Shown: positions 50,289 to 59,981, counted from the stretch's first letter. The stretch is DNA of 64,000 nucleotides from Pseudomonas jessenii (GCF_002236115.1 NZ_NIWT01000007.1:248001-312000); one strand, 5' to 3'. Numbers and translations are program-made. The notes: generated by a model not told the origin, from the letters alone.

Positions 50289-50642
50289 ATGATCCGTAAA
50301 GTCCCCACAGTAGCCTTGCTGATCGGCACCCTCGCTATCGCAGGTCAGGCGCAAGCCGGGCATGGTAATGACGCGGCGGTATTTGGAGCGATCGTCGGTA
50401 CTGCCATCGTCGGCTCGGCTCTGATCAACGCCAACCGCCCGGTCTATGTCGCGCCGCAACCGGTCTACTACCAGCCCGCGCCGGTTTATTACGCACCACC
50501 GCCTCCGGTTTACTACCAACCGGCCCCGGTCTACGTGCAACAACCGATCTACTACCGCCCGGCCCCGGTTTACTACGGACCACCCCGTGGTTACTACGGC
50601 CCGCCACGCGGCTACTACGGCCGACATTACGGTCGCTGGTAA
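50289..50642 (+). CDS. Exported Pro/Tyr-rich repeat protein
   Basis: 117 aa from ATG 50289. Signal peptide PTVALLIGTLAIAGQAQAG, a short glycine/alanine hydrophobic segment (FGAIVGTAIVGSALI) and then a low-complexity tail of PVYYQPAP-type repeats ending in GPPRGYYG repeats. Such proteins occur in the envelope of pseudomonads; no enzymatic domain. Function unknown. Composition differs strongly from the neighbours. Confidence 0.75.
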   Translation: MIRKVPTVALLIGTLAIAGQAQAGHGNDAAVFGAIVGTAIVGSALINANRPVYVAPQPVYYQPAPVYYAPPPPVYYQPAPVYVQQPIYYRPAPVYYGPPRGYYGPPRGYYGRHYGRW

Positions 50643-50664
50643 CAGACTCAACCGGCCTGATCCA

Positions 50665-50781
50665 CTGTAGGAGCGAGCTTGCTCGCGATGGTCGTTAACG
50701 ATGCCGTGTGTTTACTGACTAAAACACAGCGATCTTGAGTCCATCGTCGGAACGCCGCCCGGAGCAAGTTCGCTCCTACAG
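50665..50781. repeat. REP inverted pair (right arm decayed)
   Basis: CTGTAGGAGCGAGCTTGCTC at 50665 facing a mutated partner ending CGCTCCTACAG at 50781. Confidence 0.8.
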
Positions 50782-50998
50782 AACCCCTGACCATACCTTT
50801 TTATGCCCGTTTTTCGGTCCAGGTCTGGATAAATCTCGCCAAGGTCGCTATCGGAACAGTGTCCGTGGCAGAAACAGGCAAGATGGACTTGACCCGATTT
50901 CTGCCCCGCAGCACAAAACGGTCATATTTTTGTCATGTCAGTTCCGCAAGCTCGGTGCTGTCCGTCGAAAACAGGTTCATAACAACAAGGACGACCAC

Positions 50999-51193
50999 AT
51001 GCCAACGCAAAACCCGCACCGCATCGTCGGTCTGTGCACCTCCAGCAAGGTCTACAACGCACTGACCGAACTCAAGCACCTGGAAGGTCATCGCAGCGCC
51101 AAGTTTCTCTCGCTGCTGACGCAAAGCCTGGTGCGCAAGGGCCTGCTCAACGAGCAGGAAGTGGTTCATATGCTCGATCAGGTGGTCAGCTGA
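50999..51193 (+). CDS. Small conserved hypothetical protein (64 aa)
   Basis: 64 aa from ATG 50999 (AAGGA 8 nt upstream). Starts PHRIVGLCTSSKVYNALTELKHLEGH, with a helical C-terminus (LLNEQEVVHMLDQVV). No domain recognised. Upstream frame to 50735 is open but without a ribosome site. Confidence 0.65.
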   Translation: MPTQNPHRIVGLCTSSKVYNALTELKHLEGHRSAKFLSLLTQSLVRKGLLNEQEVVHMLDQVVS

Positions 51194-51308
51194 CCGACCA
51201 ACGGTCGTTTACCCCCTCTGGCATCAATGACCACTATCGAAAACGTTGATTACCCCTCAAGGTACCCGGACCTTAAAGTAACTCCACAGATTGATGGAGG
51301 TACTTTTC

Positions 51309-51500
51309 ATGTCCAAGGTTCAGATCATGTCCGTTATCGGCAGCGCCGTCCCCGCACAGCTCAGAGAGCTGGGCATGCTCGCCTGCTGGTACCTGGTGCA
51401 GGACGGCGTACAGATCAGCGGCCCGCTCACTTCGCTGCCCGCCGCCCGTGAGCTGTCGCAACGCATCGGCAGCGGCCAGTCCGGCAGGTTCAGCGCCTAA
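51309..51500 (+). CDS. Small hypothetical protein (63 aa)
   Basis: 63 aa from ATG 51309 (GGAGG about 8 nt upstream). Contains a short hydrophobic segment (QLRELGMLACWYLVQDGVQI) and a polar tail. It overlaps the end of the AI-2E gene by 4 bp on the opposite strand. Not recognised; the good ribosome site supports it. Confidence 0.6.
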   Translation: MSKVQIMSVIGSAVPAQLRELGMLACWYLVQDGVQISGPLTSLPAARELSQRIGSGQSGRFSA

Positions 51501-52558
51501 GGCAGCTGCACCCGCGGTTTGGTTTCGATGAAAATGTCCCAGCTCGACATGAACAGGGCCGCGATCAACGGGCCGATGACAAAACCGTTCAGCCCGAAAA
51601 TCGCCAGGCCGCCCAGGGTCGAGACCAGGATCATGTAGTCCGGCATCCTGGTGTCCTTGCCCACCAGCAATGGCCGGAGCAGGTTGTCCACCAGACCGAT
51701 CACCAAAACCCCGAACAATACCAGCACCACGCCCTGCCAGATCGCCCCGGTGAGCAGGAAAAACGCCGCCACCGGCACCCAGACTATTCCCGCCCCCACC
51801 GCCGGCAGCAACGACAGAAACGCCATCAACACCGCCCAGAGCAACACGCTGGGAACGTCCAGAAACCAGAAAATCAGACCGCCCAGCGCGCCTTGGGTGA
51901 TGGCCACCAGCAGGTTGCCTTTCACCGTGGCCCGCACCACACGATTGAACTTGAGCTGCAAACGGCGTTTCTGCTGTTCCTGCAACGGCACCGCCGCACG
52001 CACCTTGCGCGCCAGTTCCGCACCGTCACGCAGGAAGAAGAACAGCAGGTACAGCATGATGAAAAAGCTGACGATGAACTCGAACGTGCCCTGGCCGAAA
52101 CTGAACGCCTTAGAGGCCAGCACCTGCCCGCCGGTCATCGCGCTCTTGACGATTTTCTCGCGCAGCCCGTTCAACTCGCCCATGCCGAAGCGATCCAGCA
52201 GATGCTGGAAATACGGCGGCAGGCTGTGCTTGAACTGCGACACATACCCGGCAATGTCGAGTTCGCCGCTCTCGACGTTTTTGTAGAGTGACGCGCCCTC
52301 CTGAACCAGCAAGGCGCTGATGATGATTACCGGCAGAATCGCAATCACCAGGCAAATGCTCAATGTGCACAGCGACGTGAGGTTGCGTTGCCAGCCGAAC
52401 TTCACTTGCAGCCGGCCCTGCAGTGGCGCAAAGAGGATGCCCAGGATCACCGCCCAGAACGCCGCGCCGTAAAACGGCAGCAGGATCCAGATGAAGGCAG
52501 CGCTCACCAGCACCAGCAACACCGTCAGCGATTTGTCTTGTGGGGTCGTTTCGTTCAT
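51497..52558 (-). CDS. AI-2E family transporter
   Basis: 353 aa from ATG 52558. Seven to eight predicted membrane helices (for example VLLVLVSAAFIWILLPFYGAAFWAVILGI at the N-terminus and FEFIVSFFIMLYLLFFFL in the middle) with the conserved C-terminal LVDNLLRPLLVGK and GFVIGPLIAALF. The family includes TqsA and YdiK; the substrate (autoinducer, ion or other) is not known. Single gene. Confidence 0.88.
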   Translation of the reverse strand: MNETTPQDKSLTVLLVLVSAAFIWILLPFYGAAFWAVILGILFAPLQGRLQVKFGWQRNLTSLCTLSICLVIAILPVIIISALLVQEGASLYKNVESGELDIAGYVSQFKHSLPPYFQHLLDRFGMGELNGLREKIVKSAMTGGQVLASKAFSFGQGTFEFIVSFFIMLYLLFFFLRDGAELARKVRAAVPLQEQQKRRLQLKFNRVVRATVKGNLLVAITQGALGGLIFWFLDVPSVLLWAVLMAFLSLLPAVGAGIVWVPVAAFFLLTGAIWQGVVLVLFGVLVIGLVDNLLRPLLVGKDTRMPDYMILVSTLGGLAIFGLNGFVIGPLIAALFMSSWDIFIETKPRVQLP

Positions 52559-52722
52559 GTCCAATCCATGCCAGCCAGTCAGGACGAAAAACTTTCGCCT
52601 TGATGTTTAGTCCGCCACGGCTCGCGCGAGTGCCATCGGTTTGTTGATCAGGCATAGATCCAGGTCAATAAACCCTTGGCACAGGACATTTACCCTGTGC
52701 GGCTTTTGCGACCGACACCGCC

Positions 52723-54045
52723 ATGAACCTCACCGCGCCAGAACTGCTCGCCCCCGCCGGCACCTTGAAAAACATGCGTTACGCCTTCGCCTACGGCGCC
52801 GATGCCGTGTACGCCGGCCAGCCGCGCTACAGCCTGCGGGTGCGCAACAACGAATTCGACCACGCCAACCTGGCCCTCGGCATTCGCGAGGCCCAGGCCC
52901 GGGGCAAGCGCTTCTACGTGGTGGTGAACATCGCGCCGCACAACGCCAAGCTCAAGACCTTCCTCAAGGACCTTGAACCGGTGATCGCCATGGCCCCGGA
53001 TGCGCTGATCATGTCCGACCCCGGCCTGATCATGCTGGTGCGCCGGCACTACCCGCAGATGCCGATCCACCTTTCGGTGCAGGCCAATACGGTGAACTGG
53101 GCCAGTGTCGAGTTCTGGCAGCAGCAAGGCTTGAGCCGGATCATCCTGTCCCGAGAGCTGTCCCTGGAAGAAATCGCCGAGATCCGCGAGCAAGTCCCGG
53201 CCATGGAACTGGAGGTGTTCGTGCACGGCGCGTTGTGCATGGCCTATTCCGGTCGTTGCCTGCTGTCGGGCTACATGAACAGGCGCGACGCCAATCAGGG
53301 CAGCTGCACCAACGCCTGCCGCTGGAAATACTCGGCGCAACCGGCCACGGAAAACCCGCTCGGCGAGATCGTGCAGCTGTATCAGCCGGAACCCACCCTG
53401 GGCATCGGCGCGCCCACCGGGCAGGTGTTCCTGTTGCAGGAAGCCAATCGTCCCGGCGAACAGATGCCCGCCTTCGAAGACGAACACGGCACATACATCA
53501 TGAACGCCAAGGACCTGCGCGCCGTGCAGCATGTCGAACGCCTGACCCACATGGGCGTGCACTCCCTGAAAATCGAAGGCCGGACCAAATCCCACTTTTA
53601 TTGCGCGCGCACCACCCAGGTTTATCGCCGGGCCATCGACGATGCGGTGGCGGGCCGGGCCTTCGACCGCGGCCTGATGACCGACCTGGAGTCCCTCGCC
53701 CAGCGTGGCTACACCGAAGGTTTTCTGCGCCGGCATGTGCATGACGAATACCAGAACTACCAGAACGGCAGCTCGGTGTCGGAGCGCCAGCAGTTTGTCG
53801 GTGAACTGACCGGACAGCGGCGGGATCGCCTGGCCGAGGTCAAGGTGAAAAACCGCTTCGGCCTGGGCGATCACATGGAGCTGATGACGCCCAAGGGCAA
53901 CTTCCACTTCGATCTGCATCAGTTGCAGAACGCCAAGGGTGAAGCGATCGACGTTGCGCCGGGGGATGGGCATACGGTGTATTTGCCGATACCGGATGCG
54001 GTGGAGCTGGAGTTTGGGTTGTTGATGCGGGATGTGAGGGGCTGA
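52723..54045 (+). CDS. trhP: Peptidase U32 family protein, tRNA hydroxylation (YegQ/TrhP)
   Basis: 440 aa. U32 hallmark LEVFVHGALCMAYSGRCLLSGYMNRRDANQGSCTNACRWKY, with the conserved Cys residues that may bind a Fe-S cluster. Starts LLAPAGTLKNMRYAFAYGADAVYAG. YegQ/TrhP proteins make 5-hydroxyuridine in tRNA together with prephenate. Full length. Single transcription unit. Confidence 0.9.
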   Translation: MNLTAPELLAPAGTLKNMRYAFAYGADAVYAGQPRYSLRVRNNEFDHANLALGIREAQARGKRFYVVVNIAPHNAKLKTFLKDLEPVIAMAPDALIMSDPGLIMLVRRHYPQMPIHLSVQANTVNWASVEFWQQQGLSRIILSRELSLEEIAEIREQVPAMELEVFVHGALCMAYSGRCLLSGYMNRRDANQGSCTNACRWKYSAQPATENPLGEIVQLYQPEPTLGIGAPTGQVFLLQEANRPGEQMPAFEDEHGTYIMNAKDLRAVQHVERLTHMGVHSLKIEGRTKSHFYCARTTQVYRRAIDDAVAGRAFDRGLMTDLESLAQRGYTEGFLRRHVHDEYQNYQNGSSVSERQQFVGELTGQRRDRLAEVKVKNRFGLGDHMELMTPKGNFHFDLHQLQNAKGEAIDVAPGDGHTVYLPIPDAVELEFGLLMRDVRG

Positions 54046-54070
54046 ACATCAGCAACAGTGCCATGTGAAC

Positions 54071-54204
54071 CTGTGGCGAGGGGGCTTGCCCCCGCTGGGG
54101 TGCGAAGCAGCCCTAAATCCAGAAGACGCGGTTTTTCTGTACAAGTACTTTCGTCGGGATTACGACGGCTTCGCCGCCGATCGGGGGCAAGCCCCCTCGC
54201 CACA
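54071..54204. repeat. Inverted repeat of a second REP-like family
   Basis: CTGTGGCGAGGGGGCTTGCC at 54071 facing GGCAAGCCCCCTCGCCACA ending at 54204. Different core from the GCGAGC REPs elsewhere in this window. Confidence 0.88.
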
Positions 54205-54240
54205 AACGCTGCCTTACCCCATTTCTACAGCGATCAATGA

Positions 54241-55104
54241 TTACGCAAATTCCTCGCGGAGCATCGCCACAAACGCCTCACGCGCCGGGTGCACCCCGGC
54301 GTTTTCGTGCCAGTAAAACAGGTTATCGACGGCGGTCAGCTCGGGAAACTCAAACCCTGCGCACCCTGCACCTTTGGCGTATTGGTCAAAGATCCCCTTA
54401 GGCACCAGCGCCACGCCGGCCCCGGCGCTGACGCAACCGACAATCGCGCCATAACTGGCCAGGCTGACAATCGGCAGCGCCTGCCCCTTTCGCAACAACC
54501 AATGCTCCAGCGCCGCCCGGTACGGACAGCCCTGGGGCCACATGAACACGGTCTGGTCCTGCAAATCACTGATGTCCCGCAGCGGCCCCAGGGAGGTCGA
54601 GGCGATCAGCAGCAAGTCCTCGCGGTACATCGGCGTGCGCTTGAGGTGCGAACGCTCGACATCCACCGCCACGATGGCGCCGTCGAGCTTGTGGTTGAGT
54701 GTGTCGTCGAGCAACTGCCCCCAGGAGCCGGTGGTCAACTCCAGCGCCACCTGTGGGAAACGCTTGTGGAATTTCGCCAGCAGGCGCGGCAATCGCCCGG
54801 TGGCCGACGACTCGATGGCTCCGATGCGCAACGGCCCCGAGGGTTCGGCCGAAGGATCGACCGCGCGCTTGGCCTCGGCGGTGAGGGCAAGAATTTTCGA
54901 GGCGTAGGCCAGGAAGGTTTGCCCCGACGGGCTGATGCGCAGCCCTCGACCCTCACGCAAAAACAGCGCGACACCCAGTTCGGCCTCCAGGGCCTTGATC
55001 CGGGCCGTGATGTTCGACGGCACGCAATGCAACAGCTCGGCCGCGCGGGCGATGCTGCCGACATCGGCCACGGTCTTGAACATGCGAATCTGAGCCAGCT
55101 CCAT
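54241..55104 (-). CDS. LysR-family transcriptional regulator
   Basis: 287 aa. N-terminal winged HTH (MELAQIRMFKTVADVGSIARAAELLHCVPSNITARIKALE) and the LysR substrate-binding domain. Divergent from the EamA permease at 55201, 96 bp apart, so it probably controls that gene. Effector unknown. Confidence 0.92.
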   Translation of the reverse strand: MELAQIRMFKTVADVGSIARAAELLHCVPSNITARIKALEAELGVALFLREGRGLRISPSGQTFLAYASKILALTAEAKRAVDPSAEPSGPLRIGAIESSATGRLPRLLAKFHKRFPQVALELTTGSWGQLLDDTLNHKLDGAIVAVDVERSHLKRTPMYREDLLLIASTSLGPLRDISDLQDQTVFMWPQGCPYRAALEHWLLRKGQALPIVSLASYGAIVGCVSAGAGVALVPKGIFDQYAKGAGCAGFEFPELTAVDNLFYWHENAGVHPAREAFVAMLREEFA

Positions 55105-55200
55105 ACATCACCTATAGTGAACGGTTAGCGCAGTATATGTCAGTTGTGGCGAACGATCCGTTTTCTGATACTCGGTGCATCCACCCACAGGTGCACGACC

Positions 55201-56112
55201 ATGACGCCGCTCACCCCCTCCCCCGTTTCACCCTGGAAAATCATTCTGGCCATGGCGTTTGTCGTGGCGTGCTGGGGCTACTCCCCGACCGGCATCCATA
55301 TCGGCTTGCAAGCCTACGACCCGGTGCACCTGGCGCTCCTGCGCTTCCTGTTGGCCTCTGTGTTCATGGCCGTGGTCGCGATGTTCAAGGGCATTCGCCT
55401 GCCGAGCCTGCGAGATCTGCCCCTGATGTTCGGCCTGGGCTTCTTTGCTGTGAGCCTGCACCACGTGGCGATCAACTTCGGGCAACAGGGTGTGAGCGCT
55501 GGCGCTTCGAGCGTTCTGGCCCAGACCACGCCGCTGTTCAGTACGTTGATCGCGCGCTTCGTGTTTAAGGATCAGGTGAGCCTGTGGCGCTGGGGTTGTG
55601 TGCTGCTCGGGTTGTTTGGCGTGATGATTGTGGTGGCGGGCGATCATGGCTTGGGCAGCATTGATGCCCACGGCTTGCTGATCCTGCTGGCGGCGGTGTC
55701 CTGGAGTCTCTACTTTGCCCTGCAAAAGCATCACACCGGGCGATACGACGGGCTGACGCTGGTGTGTTACACGGTGTGGTCCGGGACGGTGCTGTTGCTG
55801 GTCTACTTGCCCGGTCTGGCGGATCAAGTCGCCCAGGCGCCGCTGCGCGTGCAGTTTGCAGTGATTGCCCTGGGGATATTCCCCAGTGCCCTGGCGTACC
55901 TGGCCTGGGCTTATGTGCTGGCGCATGTCGATTTGAGCCGGGCGACGATGACGCTGTATTTGACGCCGCCGACGGCGATGGTCATTGCGTCCTATGCGCT
56001 GGGTGAGCGGCCGACATTGATGATCGTGGTCGGCGGGCTGGTGGTGTTGGCAAGTGTGCTGGCGTTGAATCTGGAGCGGCGGGCTGTGGTTGTTCAAACT
56101 GTCAGGGTCTGA
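55201..56112 (+). CDS. EamA/DMT-family permease
   Basis: 303 aa from ATG 55201; two EamA repeats of five helices each (IILAMAFVVACWGYSPTGI first helix; GIFPSALAYLAWAYVLAHVD and the last pair near the C-terminus). Likely efflux or uptake of a small metabolite. Divergent LysR regulator is the expected control. Confidence 0.9.
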   Translation: MTPLTPSPVSPWKIILAMAFVVACWGYSPTGIHIGLQAYDPVHLALLRFLLASVFMAVVAMFKGIRLPSLRDLPLMFGLGFFAVSLHHVAINFGQQGVSAGASSVLAQTTPLFSTLIARFVFKDQVSLWRWGCVLLGLFGVMIVVAGDHGLGSIDAHGLLILLAAVSWSLYFALQKHHTGRYDGLTLVCYTVWSGTVLLLVYLPGLADQVAQAPLRVQFAVIALGIFPSALAYLAWAYVLAHVDLSRATMTLYLTPPTAMVIASYALGERPTLMIVVGGLVVLASVLALNLERRAVVVQTVRV

Positions 56113-56141
56113 CTCAGGTTTTTCGCTGTCAGGTCCGGCGC

Positions 56142-56219
56142 TATCGCGAGCAAGCTCGCTCCCACAGGGGAAATGCGGTGCTCACACAATCGGTGTGGGA
56201 GCGTGGCTTGCCCGCGATG
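56142..56219. repeat. REP inverted pair (one arm decayed)
   Basis: GCGAGCAAGCTCGCTCCCAC at 56146 facing TGTGGGAGCGTGGCTTGCCC, in which the second copy has diverged. Confidence 0.82.
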
Positions 56220-56244
56220 AACGATGACGCGGTATCACTGACCA

Positions 56245-56955
56245 TCAGCTGGGCGAAAACCGGTCGCGACTGTTGGTCAGGTGCAGCCACATCGCCGCCC
56301 GCGCCGCATCCGGGTCCTGGCGTTTGATGGCGTTGAGAATCGCCTCGTGCTCCAGGTTGGCCAACTGACCGAGCTTGCTCAAGTCCACCGCACCACGCTC
56401 GGCGGCATTGACCCGGGTGCGCGGGATCATCGCACTGCCCAGGTGCTGCATGATTTCAGTGAAGCAGACGTTGCCGGTGGCTTCGGCGATCAGCAGATGA
56501 AAACGCCGGTCCGCTTCGACACAGCTGTCGTTGTTGGCCAGCAGGTTTTGATAGTCGTCCAGCGCTTCACGCATCTGCGCCAGTTGCAGATCGGTGCGGC
56601 GAGTTGCCGCCAGCGCCGCCGCCTGGGTTTCCAGACCCATGCGCAACTCCAGAATACTGCGCACCCCCAACGCCGTATCGACATTCAGCCGCAGCCCCTG
56701 CTCCGGAGCGCGCTCGATCACAAACGTGCCAATCCCATGCCGGGTTTCCACCAGCCCCGAGGCCTGCAACTTCGAGATCGCCTCGCGCACCACCGTGCGA
56801 CTGACCCCGTGCTCCTGAACGATGGTGTTTTCCGACGGCAGCTTGTCGCCGGGCAACATCTGGCCGAGCAGAATGCGCTGGGTCAGTTTCTCCACCAGAT
56901 CATGGGCCAGGTTGTGGCTGCGCTTGCGGGCAGGTGCTTCGAGGTCTTCTTGCAT
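56245..56955 (-). CDS. GntR-family regulator (FadR subfamily), probable glucarate regulator
   Basis: 236 aa from ATG 56955; the longer frame to 57042 lacks a ribosome site. N-terminal winged HTH (LVEKLTQRILLGQMLPGDKLPSENTIVQEHGVSRTVVREAI) and the FCD effector domain. Divergent from the gudP-gudD operon across 278 bp that contain two TTGTATGA sites, which suit a repressor of that operon and of itself. Confidence 0.9.
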   Translation of the reverse strand: MQEDLEAPARKRSHNLAHDLVEKLTQRILLGQMLPGDKLPSENTIVQEHGVSRTVVREAISKLQASGLVETRHGIGTFVIERAPEQGLRLNVDTALGVRSILELRMGLETQAAALAATRRTDLQLAQMREALDDYQNLLANNDSCVEADRRFHLLIAEATGNVCFTEIMQHLGSAMIPRTRVNAAERGAVDLSKLGQLANLEHEAILNAIKRQDPDAARAAMWLHLTNSRDRFSPS

Positions 56956-57028
56956 GGGCGTGTCCGAAATCAGGGCTATCGAATCGTAGCACCGCGCCGG
57001 GCGAGAATTCCGAAAAATCTCGCTTAAC

Positions 57029-57039
57029 TTGTATGACAA
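57029..57039. promoter_or_regulatory. Putative GntR/FadR operator 1
   Basis: TTGT-ATG-ACAA, a short perfect dyad in the glucarate intergenic region. The core TTGTATGA recurs at 57162. Confidence 0.5.
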
Positions 57040-57161
57040 CACTCAACAAAAGCCCATATTGAGTCGCTTAAAAGGCCACTTAGCACCACCAACAGAATTA
57101 AAAACCTCTGAATTGCCGCCATTTCATTGGGCAAACATGGTTGCAAGTTCAAAAAACCTAG

Positions 57162-57172
57162 TTGTATGATGT
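57162..57172. promoter_or_regulatory. Putative GntR/FadR operator 2
   Basis: TTGTATGATGT, sharing TTGTATGA with site 1. It lies 62 nt before the MFS gene, where a promoter is expected. Confidence 0.45.
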
Positions 57173-57233
57173 CTAGCAACAACGCAACACCCAGCTTCAC
57201 CCCGCATAAAAATAACGAGTGGGAGAAAACGCA

Positions 57234-58580
57234 GTGAATACATCCATCTCCGGGATGCACGACGACGCCAATTCAGCGCTGAAGTCCGCCATCGCCAAAG
57301 TCAAAAGACACGTCTTGCCGCTGTTCGTCATCATGTTCATCGTCAATTACATTGATCGCGTGAACATCGGTTTCGTCCGCACCCACATGGAGCACGACCT
57401 GGGCATTGGCGCGGCCGCCTACGGCCTGGGTGCCGGTCTGTTCTTCATCGGTTATGCACTGTTCGAGGTGCCCTCCAACATCCTTCTGCAGAAAGTCGGC
57501 GCACGCATCTGGCTGACCCGGATCATGCTGACCTGGGGCCTGGTCGCCGCAGGCATGGCGTTCATCCAGAACGAAACCCACTTCTACATCCTGCGTTTTC
57601 TGCTGGGCGTGGCCGAAGCCGGGTTCTTTCCCGGGGTGATCTACTACTTCACCCGCTGGTTGCCCGGCGTGGAGCGAGGCAAGGCGATTGCCATCTTCCT
57701 CAGTGGCTCGGCGCTCGCGTCACTGATCTCAGGCCCCCTGTCCGGTTTGCTCCTGCAAATCGAAGGGCTGGGCCTGCACGGCTGGCAGTGGATGTACTTC
57801 ATCGAGGGCATGTTTTCGGTGGGGTTGTGCGTGTTCGTCTGGTTCTGGCTGGACTCCAGGCCCCACGACGCCAAATGGCTGAGCCGCGAAGAGCAGGACG
57901 CACTGGTCAAGGCCATCGACGACGAACAACTGGCCCGGGAAGCCGCCACGCCCATCAAGCCGTCGCTGGGCAAACTGCTCAAGGATCGCCAGATCATCCT
58001 GTTCTGCCTGATCTACTTCTTTATCCAGCTGACCATCTACGCCGCGACCTTCTGGCTGCCGAGCATCATCAAGAAGATGGGCGATCTGAGCGATGTCCAG
58101 GTCGGGCTGTTCAACTCGATTCCGTGGTTGCTGTCGATTGTCGGCATGTACGCCTTCGCTTCCTTGTCGGCCAAATGGAAACACCAGCAAGCCTGGGTCG
58201 CCACTGCCCTGCTGATCGCCGCGGCCGGGATGTTCATGTCCACCACCGGCGGGCCGGTCTTCGCCTTTGTCGCCATCTGCTTTGCAGCACTGGGCTTCAA
58301 ATCCGCCTCGTCGCTGTTCTGGCCGATTCCCCAGGCCTATCTGGATGCGCGCATTGCCGCTGGCGTCATCGCGTTGATCAACTCGGTGGGCAACCTCGGC
58401 GGCTTCGTTGCGCCGACCACTTTCGGCCTGCTGGAAGAACGCACCGGTTCCATTCAGGGCGGGCTGTACGGCCTGGCCGCGACTTCGATCATCGCCGCCC
58501 TCATCGTGTTTGCTGCCCGCAACACACCAAAACCCGCACCTGCCGTGGCGCTGGGCGAACCCGCTCCCGACCACGCCTGA
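57234..58580 (+). CDS. gudP: MFS transporter, ACS family, probable glucarate/galactarate permease
   Basis: 448 aa from GTG 57234 (GGGAGA 8 nt upstream); GTG 57219 is in frame. Twelve predicted helices; RHVLPLFVIMFIVNYIDRVNIGF is typical of the anion:cation symporter family, as is the loop GVAEAGFFPGVIYYFTRWLPGVERGKAIA. Next to glucarate dehydratase and a FadR-type regulator, so glucarate uptake is likely. Confidence 0.87.
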   Translation: MNTSISGMHDDANSALKSAIAKVKRHVLPLFVIMFIVNYIDRVNIGFVRTHMEHDLGIGAAAYGLGAGLFFIGYALFEVPSNILLQKVGARIWLTRIMLTWGLVAAGMAFIQNETHFYILRFLLGVAEAGFFPGVIYYFTRWLPGVERGKAIAIFLSGSALASLISGPLSGLLLQIEGLGLHGWQWMYFIEGMFSVGLCVFVWFWLDSRPHDAKWLSREEQDALVKAIDDEQLAREAATPIKPSLGKLLKDRQIILFCLIYFFIQLTIYAATFWLPSIIKKMGDLSDVQVGLFNSIPWLLSIVGMYAFASLSAKWKHQQAWVATALLIAAAGMFMSTTGGPVFAFVAICFAALGFKSASSLFWPIPQAYLDARIAAGVIALINSVGNLGGFVAPTTFGLLEERTGSIQGGLYGLAATSIIAALIVFAARNTPKPAPAVALGEPAPDHA

Positions 58581-58604
58581 ATTCTGCTTTTTAAGGATTG
58601 GAAA

Positions 58605-59948
58605 ATGAACCCACAAGACACCGCAAAAGCCCCGGTCATCACCAGCATGCAAGTGGTTCCCGTCGCCGGCCACGATGGCATGCTGCTCAACCTGAGCGGC
58701 GCCCACGGCCCGTTTTTCACCCGCAACATCGTGATCCTCAAGGACAACGCCGGCCACACCGGCGTTGGCGAAGTGCCGGGGGGCGAGCGCATTCGCCAGA
58801 CCCTCGAAGACGCGCGCAGCCTGGTGGTCGGCAGCCCGATTGGCAGTTATCAGAAAATCCTTAATCAGGTACGCCAGACCTTCGCCGACCGCGATGCCGG
58901 TGGCCGCGGTTTGCAGACCTTCGATCTGCGCATCACCATTCACGCCGTCACCGGCCTGGAAGCCGCATTGCTCGATTTGCTCGGTCAGCACCTGGACGTA
59001 CCGGTGGCCGCCCTGCTCGGCGAAGGCCAGCAGCGCGATGAAGTGAAGATGCTCGGCTATCTGTTTTACGTCGGTGATCGCAACGAAACCGACCTCGCCT
59101 ACCGCTGCGAACCGGACGCCGACAACGACTGGTTCCGCGTGCGGCACGAGAAAGCCATGACCGCCGATGCGGTGGTCCGCCTGGCCGAGGCGGCTCACGC
59201 GCGTTATGGCTTCAAGGACTTCAAGCTCAAGGGCGGCGTGCTCAGCGGCGACGCCGAAATCGAAGCGGTCACGGCCCTCGCCGAACGCTTCCCCGATGCG
59301 CGCATCACCCTCGACCCGAATGGCGCCTGGTCACTGAAAGAAGCCATCCGCCTGTGCCGCGATCAGCACCGCGTGCTGGCCTACGCCGAAGACCCGTGCG
59401 GGGCAGAAAACGGTTACTCGGGGCGAGAAGTCATGGCCGAATTCCGTCGCGCCACGGGTTTGAAAACCGCGACCAACATGATCGCCACCGACTGGCGGGA
59501 GATGGGCCATGCGATCCAGTTGCAGTCGGTCGATATTCCCCTGGCCGACCCGCACTTCTGGACGATGCAGGGTTCGGTGCGCGTGGCGCAGATGTGCCAC
59601 GAATGGGGCCTGACCTGGGGTTCTCACTCTAACAACCACTTCGACATTTCCCTGGCGATGTTCACCCATGTCGCGGCAGCGGCGCCGGGCGAGATCACCG
59701 CCATCGACACCCACTGGATCTGGCAGGACGGTCAGCGCCTGACCAAGGCCCCGCTGCAAATCGTCGACGGCTGCGTGCTGGTGCCGCAGAAACCGGGGCT
59801 GGGGGTCGAGCTGGATATGGATCAGGTCGCCAAGGCTCACGAGCTGTACAAAGGCATGGGCCTGGGGGCGCGGGATGACAGCGTGGCGATGCAGTTCCTG
59901 ATTCCCGGCTGGAAGTTCGACAACAAGCGGCCTTGCCTGGTGCGTTGA
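58605..59948 (+). CDS. gudD: D-glucarate dehydratase
   Basis: 447 aa enolase-superfamily enzyme. Catalytic Lys207 and Lys209 in FKLKGG, ITLDPNGAW (metal Asp/Asn), YAEDPCGAENGYSGREVMAEFRRATG and SHSNNHFDISLAM with the catalytic His. Very close to E. coli GudD in these segments. It converts glucarate to 5-keto-4-deoxyglucarate. Translated 24 bp after gudP. Confidence 0.95.
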   Translation: MNPQDTAKAPVITSMQVVPVAGHDGMLLNLSGAHGPFFTRNIVILKDNAGHTGVGEVPGGERIRQTLEDARSLVVGSPIGSYQKILNQVRQTFADRDAGGRGLQTFDLRITIHAVTGLEAALLDLLGQHLDVPVAALLGEGQQRDEVKMLGYLFYVGDRNETDLAYRCEPDADNDWFRVRHEKAMTADAVVRLAEAAHARYGFKDFKLKGGVLSGDAEIEAVTALAERFPDARITLDPNGAWSLKEAIRLCRDQHRVLAYAEDPCGAENGYSGREVMAEFRRATGLKTATNMIATDWREMGHAIQLQSVDIPLADPHFWTMQGSVRVAQMCHEWGLTWGSHSNNHFDISLAMFTHVAAAAPGEITAIDTHWIWQDGQRLTKAPLQIVDGCVLVPQKPGLGVELDMDQVAKAHELYKGMGLGARDDSVAMQFLIPGWKFDNKRPCLVR

Positions 59949-59981
59949 ATCGCCAAGTGCGTCGAATCAACGGTTGCGCGT

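Noticed and set aside
57729..59198. Minus-strand open frame of 489 aa
   Set aside because: Antisense to gudP and gudD, which have clear family motifs.
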